A DNA stretch of 64,000 nt, from NCBI RefSeq assembly GCF_043290135.1, contig NC_134701.1, forward strand, positions 8,834,001 through 8,898,000, written 5' to 3'. Within the stretch, counting starts at the first letter, position 1. Each line of letters opens with the position of its first letter. The notes under the pieces were generated by a model, which worked only from the letters and a program-made list of their open reading frames with translations, had not been told where the DNA came from and ran no database searches. A program made the position numbers and the translations under genes. This document shows positions 60,401-64,000 of the stretch, in pieces. The DNA comes from Rhipicephalus microplus (lineage: Eukaryota; Arthropoda; Arachnida; Ixodida; Ixodidae).

Positions 60401-60959
60401 AAAGGTTGGAGTTTCGAGCCCTCCCGGGAGTGGTGTGTTGCTTTTTTCTTTGCGCTGATAGCTTTGAAGATATGGTCTGATGGCGGTGAGAGTGGAGCAC
60501 GACTGTCTCCGTGGCGCAGTTGGCTACCGCGATCGGCTGTTAACCGAAAGGTTGGAGGTTCGAGCCCACCCGGTGGTGGTGCGGCGCTTTTTTTTCTTTG
60601 GGCTGATAGCTCTGAAGAAATGTTCTGACGGTGGTGAGAGTGGAGCATTACTGTCTCCGTGGCACAATTGGCTAGCGCGATCAGCTGTTAACCGAAAAGT
60701 TGGAGGTTCGAGCTCTCCCGGTGGTGGTGCGGCGCTTTTTTTCTGTGGGCTGATAGCTTTGAAGATATGTTCTGATAGTGGTGAGAGTCGAGCAGGACTG
60801 TCTCCGTGGCGCAATTGGCTAGCGTGATCGGCTGTTAACCGAAAAGTTGGAGGTTCGAGCCCACCCGGTGGTGGTGCGGTGCTTTTTTTTCTTTGGGCTG
60901 ATAGCTTTGAAGATATGTTCTGATGGTGGTGAGAGTAGAGCAGGACTGTCTCCGTGGCG
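57405..60959 (+). repeat. Pair of a 1.5-kb block at a 2064-bp offset
   Basis: About 57405-58895 matches 59469-60959 (14 units apart). Both carry GTGACACAATTGG, TTTAAGCTG and TTTCTGAGGG variants. A GGGGAG versus GTGGAG difference and an ATT versus GTT anticodon difference distinguish the copies. Confidence 0.72.
58295..58368 (+). tRNA. tRNA-like unit with anticodon ATT, GGAGT class
   Basis: Loop CTATTAA with ATT at 58329-58331; T arm GGAGT/CCTCC. The same change is present at 60948-61021. The intervening sister at 60359 has GTT, showing exchange between neighbours. Confidence 0.55.
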
Positions 60960-63735
60960 CAATCGGCTAGCGCGATCGGCTATTAACCGAAAGGTTGGAG
61001 TTTCGAGCCCTCCCGGGAGTGGTGTGTTGCTTTTTTCTTTGCGCTGATAGCTTTGAAGATATGGTCTGATGGCGGTGAGAGTGGAGCACGACTGTCTCCG
61101 TGGCGCAGTTGGCTACCGCGATCGGCTGTTAACCGAAAGGTTGGAGGTTCGAGCCCACCCGGTGGTGGTGCGGCGCTTTTTTTTCTTTGGGCTGATAGCT
61201 CTGAAGAAATGTTCTGACGGTGGTGAGAGTGGAGCAGGACTGTCTCCGTGGCACAATTGGCTAGCGCGATCGGCTGTTAACCGAAAAGTTGGAGGTTCGA
61301 GCTCTCCCGGTGGTGGTGCGGCGCTTTTTTTCTGTGGGCTGATAGCTTTGAAGATATGTTCTGTTAGTGGTGAGAGTCGAGCAGGACTGTCTCCGTGGCG
61401 CAATTGGCTAGCGTGATCGGCTGTTAACCGAAAAGTTGGAGGTTCGAGCCCACCCGGTGGTGGTGCGGCGCTTTTTTTTCTTTGGGCTGATAGCTTTGAA
61501 GATATGTTCTGATGGTGGTGAGAGTAGAGCAGGACTGTCTCCGTGGCGCAGTTGGCTAGCGCGATCGGCTGTTAACCGAAAGGTTGGAGGTTCGAGCCCA
61601 CCCGGTGATGGTGTGGCGCTTTTTTTTCTTTGTGCTGATAGCTTTGAAGATATGTTCTGATGGTGGTGAGAGTGGAGCAGGACTGTCTCCGTGGCGCAAT
61701 TGGCTTGCGCGATCGGCTGTTAACCGAAAGTTTGGAGGTTCGAGCCCACCCGGTGGTGGTGCAGCGCTTTTTTTTCTTTGCGCTGAAAGCTTTGAAGATA
61801 TGTTCTGATGGTGGTGAGAGTGGAGCAAGACTGTCCCCGTGGCGCGATGAGCTAGCGCGATCGGCTGTTAACCGAAAGGTTGGAGTTTCGAGCCCTCCCG
61901 GGAGTGGTGTGTTGCTTTTTTCTTTGCGCTGATAGCTTTGAAGATATGGTCTGATGGTGGTGAAAGTGGAGCACGACTGTCTCCGTGGCGCAGTTGGCTA
62001 GCGCGATCGGCTGTTAACCGAAAGGTTGGAGGTTCGAGCCCACCCGGTGATGGTGTGGCGCTTTTTTTTCTTTCTGCTGATAGCTTTGAAGATATGTTCT
62101 GATGGTGGTGAGAGTGGAGAAAGACTGTCTCCGTGGCGCAATAGGCTAGCGCGATCGGCTGTTAACCGAAAGGTTGGAATTTCGAGCCCTCCCGGGAGTG
62201 GTGTGTTGCTTTTTTCTTTACGGTAATAGCTTTGAAGATATGTTCTGATGGTGGTGAGAGTGCAGCAGGACTGTCTTCTTGGCGCAATTGGCTAGCGCGA
62301 TCGGCTGTTAACCGAAAGGTTGGAGGTTCGAGCCCACCCGGTGGTGGTGCGGCGCTTTTTTTTTCTTTGGGGTGATAGCTCTGAAGAAATGTTCTGACGG
62401 TGGTGAGAGTGGAACACGACTGTCTCCGTGGGGCAATGGGCTAGCGCGATCGGCTGTTAACCGAAAGGTTGGAGGTTCGAGCCCACCCGGTGGTGGTGCG
62501 GCGCTTTTTTTTCTTTGGGCTGATAGCTTTGAAGATATGTTCTGATGATGGTGAGAGTAGAGCAGGACTGTCTCCGTGGCGCAATCGGCTAGCGCGATCG
62601 GCTGTTAACCGAAAGGTTGGAGTTTCGAGCCCTCCCGGGAGTGGTGTGTTGCTTTTTTCTTTGCGCTGATAGCTTTGAAGATATGGTCTGATGGCGGTGA
62701 GAGTGGAGCACGACTGTCTCCGTGGCGCAGTTGGCTACCGCGATCGGCTGTTAACCGAAAGGTTGGAGGTTCGAGCCCACCCGGTGGTGGTGCGGCGCTT
62801 TTTTTTCTTTGGGCTGATAGCTCTGAAGAAATGTTCTGACGGTGGTGAGAGTGGAGCAGTACTGTCTCCGTGGCACAATGGGCTAGCGCGATCGGCTGTT
62901 AACCGAAAAGTTGGAGGTTCGAGCTCTCCCGGTGGTGGTGCGGCGCTTTTTTTCTGTGGGCTGATAGCTTTGAAGATATGTTCTGATAGTGGTGACAGTC
63001 GAGCAGGACTGTCTCCGTGGCGCAATTGGCTAGCGTGATCGGCTGATAACCGAAAAGTTGGAGGTTCGAGCCCACCCGGTGGTGGTGCGGCGCTTTTTTT
63101 TCTTTGGGCTGATAGCTTTGAAGATATGTTCTGATGGTGGTGAGAGTAGAGCAGGACTGTCTCCGTGGCGCAGTTGGCTAGCGCGATCGGCTGTTAACCG
63201 AAAGGTTGGAGGTTCGAGCCCACCCGGTGATGGTGTGGCGCATTTTTTTCTTTGTGCTGATAGCTTTGAAGATATGTTCTGATGGTGGTGAGAGTGGAGC
63301 AGGACTGTATCCGTGGCGCAATTGGCTTGCGCGATCGGCTGTTAAACAAAAGGTTGGAGGTTCGAGCCCACCCGGTGGTGGTGCAGCGCTTTTTTTTCTT
63401 TGCGCTGAAAGCTTTGAAGATATGTTCTGATGGTGGTGAGAGTGGAGCAAGACTGTCCCCGTGGCGCGATGAGCTAGCGCGATCGGCTGTTAACCGAAAG
63501 GTTGGAGTTTCGAGCCCTCCCGGGAGTGGTGTGTTGCTTTTTTCTTTGCGCTGATAGCTTTGAAGATATGGTCTGATGGTGGTGAAAGTGGAGCACGACT
63601 GTCTCCGTGGCGCAGTTGGCTAGCGCGATCGGCTGTTAACCGAAAGGTTGGAGGTTCGAGCCCACCCGGTGATGGTGTGGCGCTTTTTTTTCTTTCTGCT
63701 GATAGCTTTGAAGATATGTTCTGATGGTGGTGAGA
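60210..63735 (+). repeat. Nested 589-bp and 1622-bp duplications at the right end
   Basis: About 60210-60798 matches 60799-61550 at 589 bp (4 units). About 60860-62110 matches 62480-63735 at 1622 bp (11 units). Additional matches occur at 2653 and 4275 bp to 58.8-59.6 kb. This part is built from the same few units shuffled several times. Confidence 0.72.
63011..63084 (+). tRNA. tRNA-like unit with anticodon GAT, second copy
   Basis: Loop CTGATAA with GAT at 63045-63047, and the GCGTG D-arm variant, as in the unit at 8541. Close sisters at 58733, 60797 and 61386 have GTT. The change therefore arose independently, or was exchanged from far away. Confidence 0.55.
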
Positions 63736-63895
63736 CTGGAGCAGGACTGTCCCCGTGGCGCAATGGGCAAGCGCGATCGGCGGTTAACCGAAAGGTTGGA
63801 GTTTCGAGCCCACGCGGTGGTGGTGCGGCGCTTTTATTTCTTTGCGCTGATAGTTTGAAGATATGTTCTGATGGTGGTGAGAGTGGAGAAAGACT

Positions 63896-63969
63896 GTCTC
63901 CGTGGCGCAATAGGCTAGCGCGATCGGCTGTTAACCGAAAGGTTGGAATTTCGAGCCCTCCCGGGAGTG
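63896..63969 (+). tRNA. Last complete tRNA-Asn(GTT)-like unit in the window
   Basis: GTCTCCG acceptor, D loop AATAGGCTA, anticodon GTT, T arm GGAAT/CCTCC, 3' strand CGGGAGT, followed by GGTGTGTTGC and T6. The spacer after it runs off the window, so the array continues to the right. Confidence 0.58.
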
Positions 63970-64000
63970 GTGTGTTGCTTTTTTCTTTGTGGTAATAGCT

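Larger units (their letters stand above)
4687..64000 (+). repeat. Giant tandem array of about 400 tRNA-Asn(GTT)-like units, about 147 bp each
   Basis: Every unit reads left to right as tRNA-like body (74 bp), trailer ending GCGC, T-run, and a spacer through GCTGATAGC, TTTGAAGATATG and GGTGGTGAGAGTGG. The first body starts are 4719, 4867, 5015, 5162, 5309, 5457, 5604, 5748, 5894, 6042, 6188, 6335, 6481, 6629, 6777, 6924, 7072, 7218, 7365, 7512, 7659 and 7805. Spacing is 144-148 bp, and the variation is mostly T-run length. All units seen are on the plus strand. The span of 59 kb divided by about 147.2 gives about 400 copies. The last body in the window starts at 63896 and the array continues beyond it. 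The body matches tRNA-Asn in D arm, anticodon loop and T loop, but with shared stem mismatches. No host gene interrupts the array. Confidence 0.95.

Noticed and set aside
4766..63995. Hundreds of 60-265 codon plus- and minus-strand ORFs with NRKVGGSSPP or LEPPTFRLTADRAS motifs
   Set aside because: All are translations of the same tRNA-like repeat in shifting frames.
4687..64000. CRISPR array
   Set aside because: Repeats are about 147 bp with no unique spacers. Both body and spacer repeat, and the bodies fold as tRNA-like.
4687..64000. SINE family with dispersed retroposed copies
   Set aside because: Units are strictly head-to-tail at a constant period, without A-tails or target-site duplications. 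A SINE-derived monomer as the founder remains possible, but retroposition did not build the array.

Overview
The window looks like repetitive DNA from an animal nuclear genome. There are no bacterial operons and no CRISPR, rRNA or single-copy host gene. It has two parts: the 3' part of a Ty3/gypsy-type LTR retrotransposon (1 to about 4686), and a tandem array of 147-148 bp units (4687-64000) that runs off the right edge. A chelicerate, possibly a tick, is my best guess from the retroelement protein style and the abundance of tRNA-derived repeats. That is an inference with low to moderate confidence.

Retrotransposon: the reading frame is open from the left edge. It encodes the end of a Gag with two CCHC zinc knuckles, then an aspartic protease, an integrase, a reverse transcriptase and RNase H. 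Integrase lies upstream of reverse transcriptase. This is the Ty1/copia order, and among Ty3/gypsy-like elements it is the hallmark of the Gmr1-like group. The frame shifts by one at an A7 run (3114-3120), separating RNase H from the rest. A non-coding stretch, a polypurine tract and a 3' LTR follow. The LTR most simply ends at 4686, exactly where array sequence starts, so the element appears to be inserted inside the array. The junction is 32 bp upstream of a tRNA-like body and in the same orientation.

Array: about 400 units. Each has a 74-bp tRNA-Asn(GTT)-like body with recognisable A and B boxes, a short trailer, a T-run that would terminate RNA polymerase III, and a roughly 73-bp spacer. 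Nearly all copies share the same defects: mismatches in the acceptor and anticodon stems and, in most classes, in the T stem. They are therefore unlikely to be ordinary elongator tRNA genes. They look like a tRNA-derived satellite or tandemised tRNA-like genes. At least seven sequence classes recur in fixed orders. This gives nested higher-order repeats with offsets of about 589, 737, 1622, 2064, 3090, 3678, 3828, 4418, 4562 and 5008 bp, nearly all close to multiples of 147 bp. The left end (4.7-10 kb) is the most heterogeneous; 15-54 kb contains the most nearly identical long duplications.

The many open frames across the array, up to 678 codons, are artefacts of a unit length divisible by three. 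I do not annotate them as genes.
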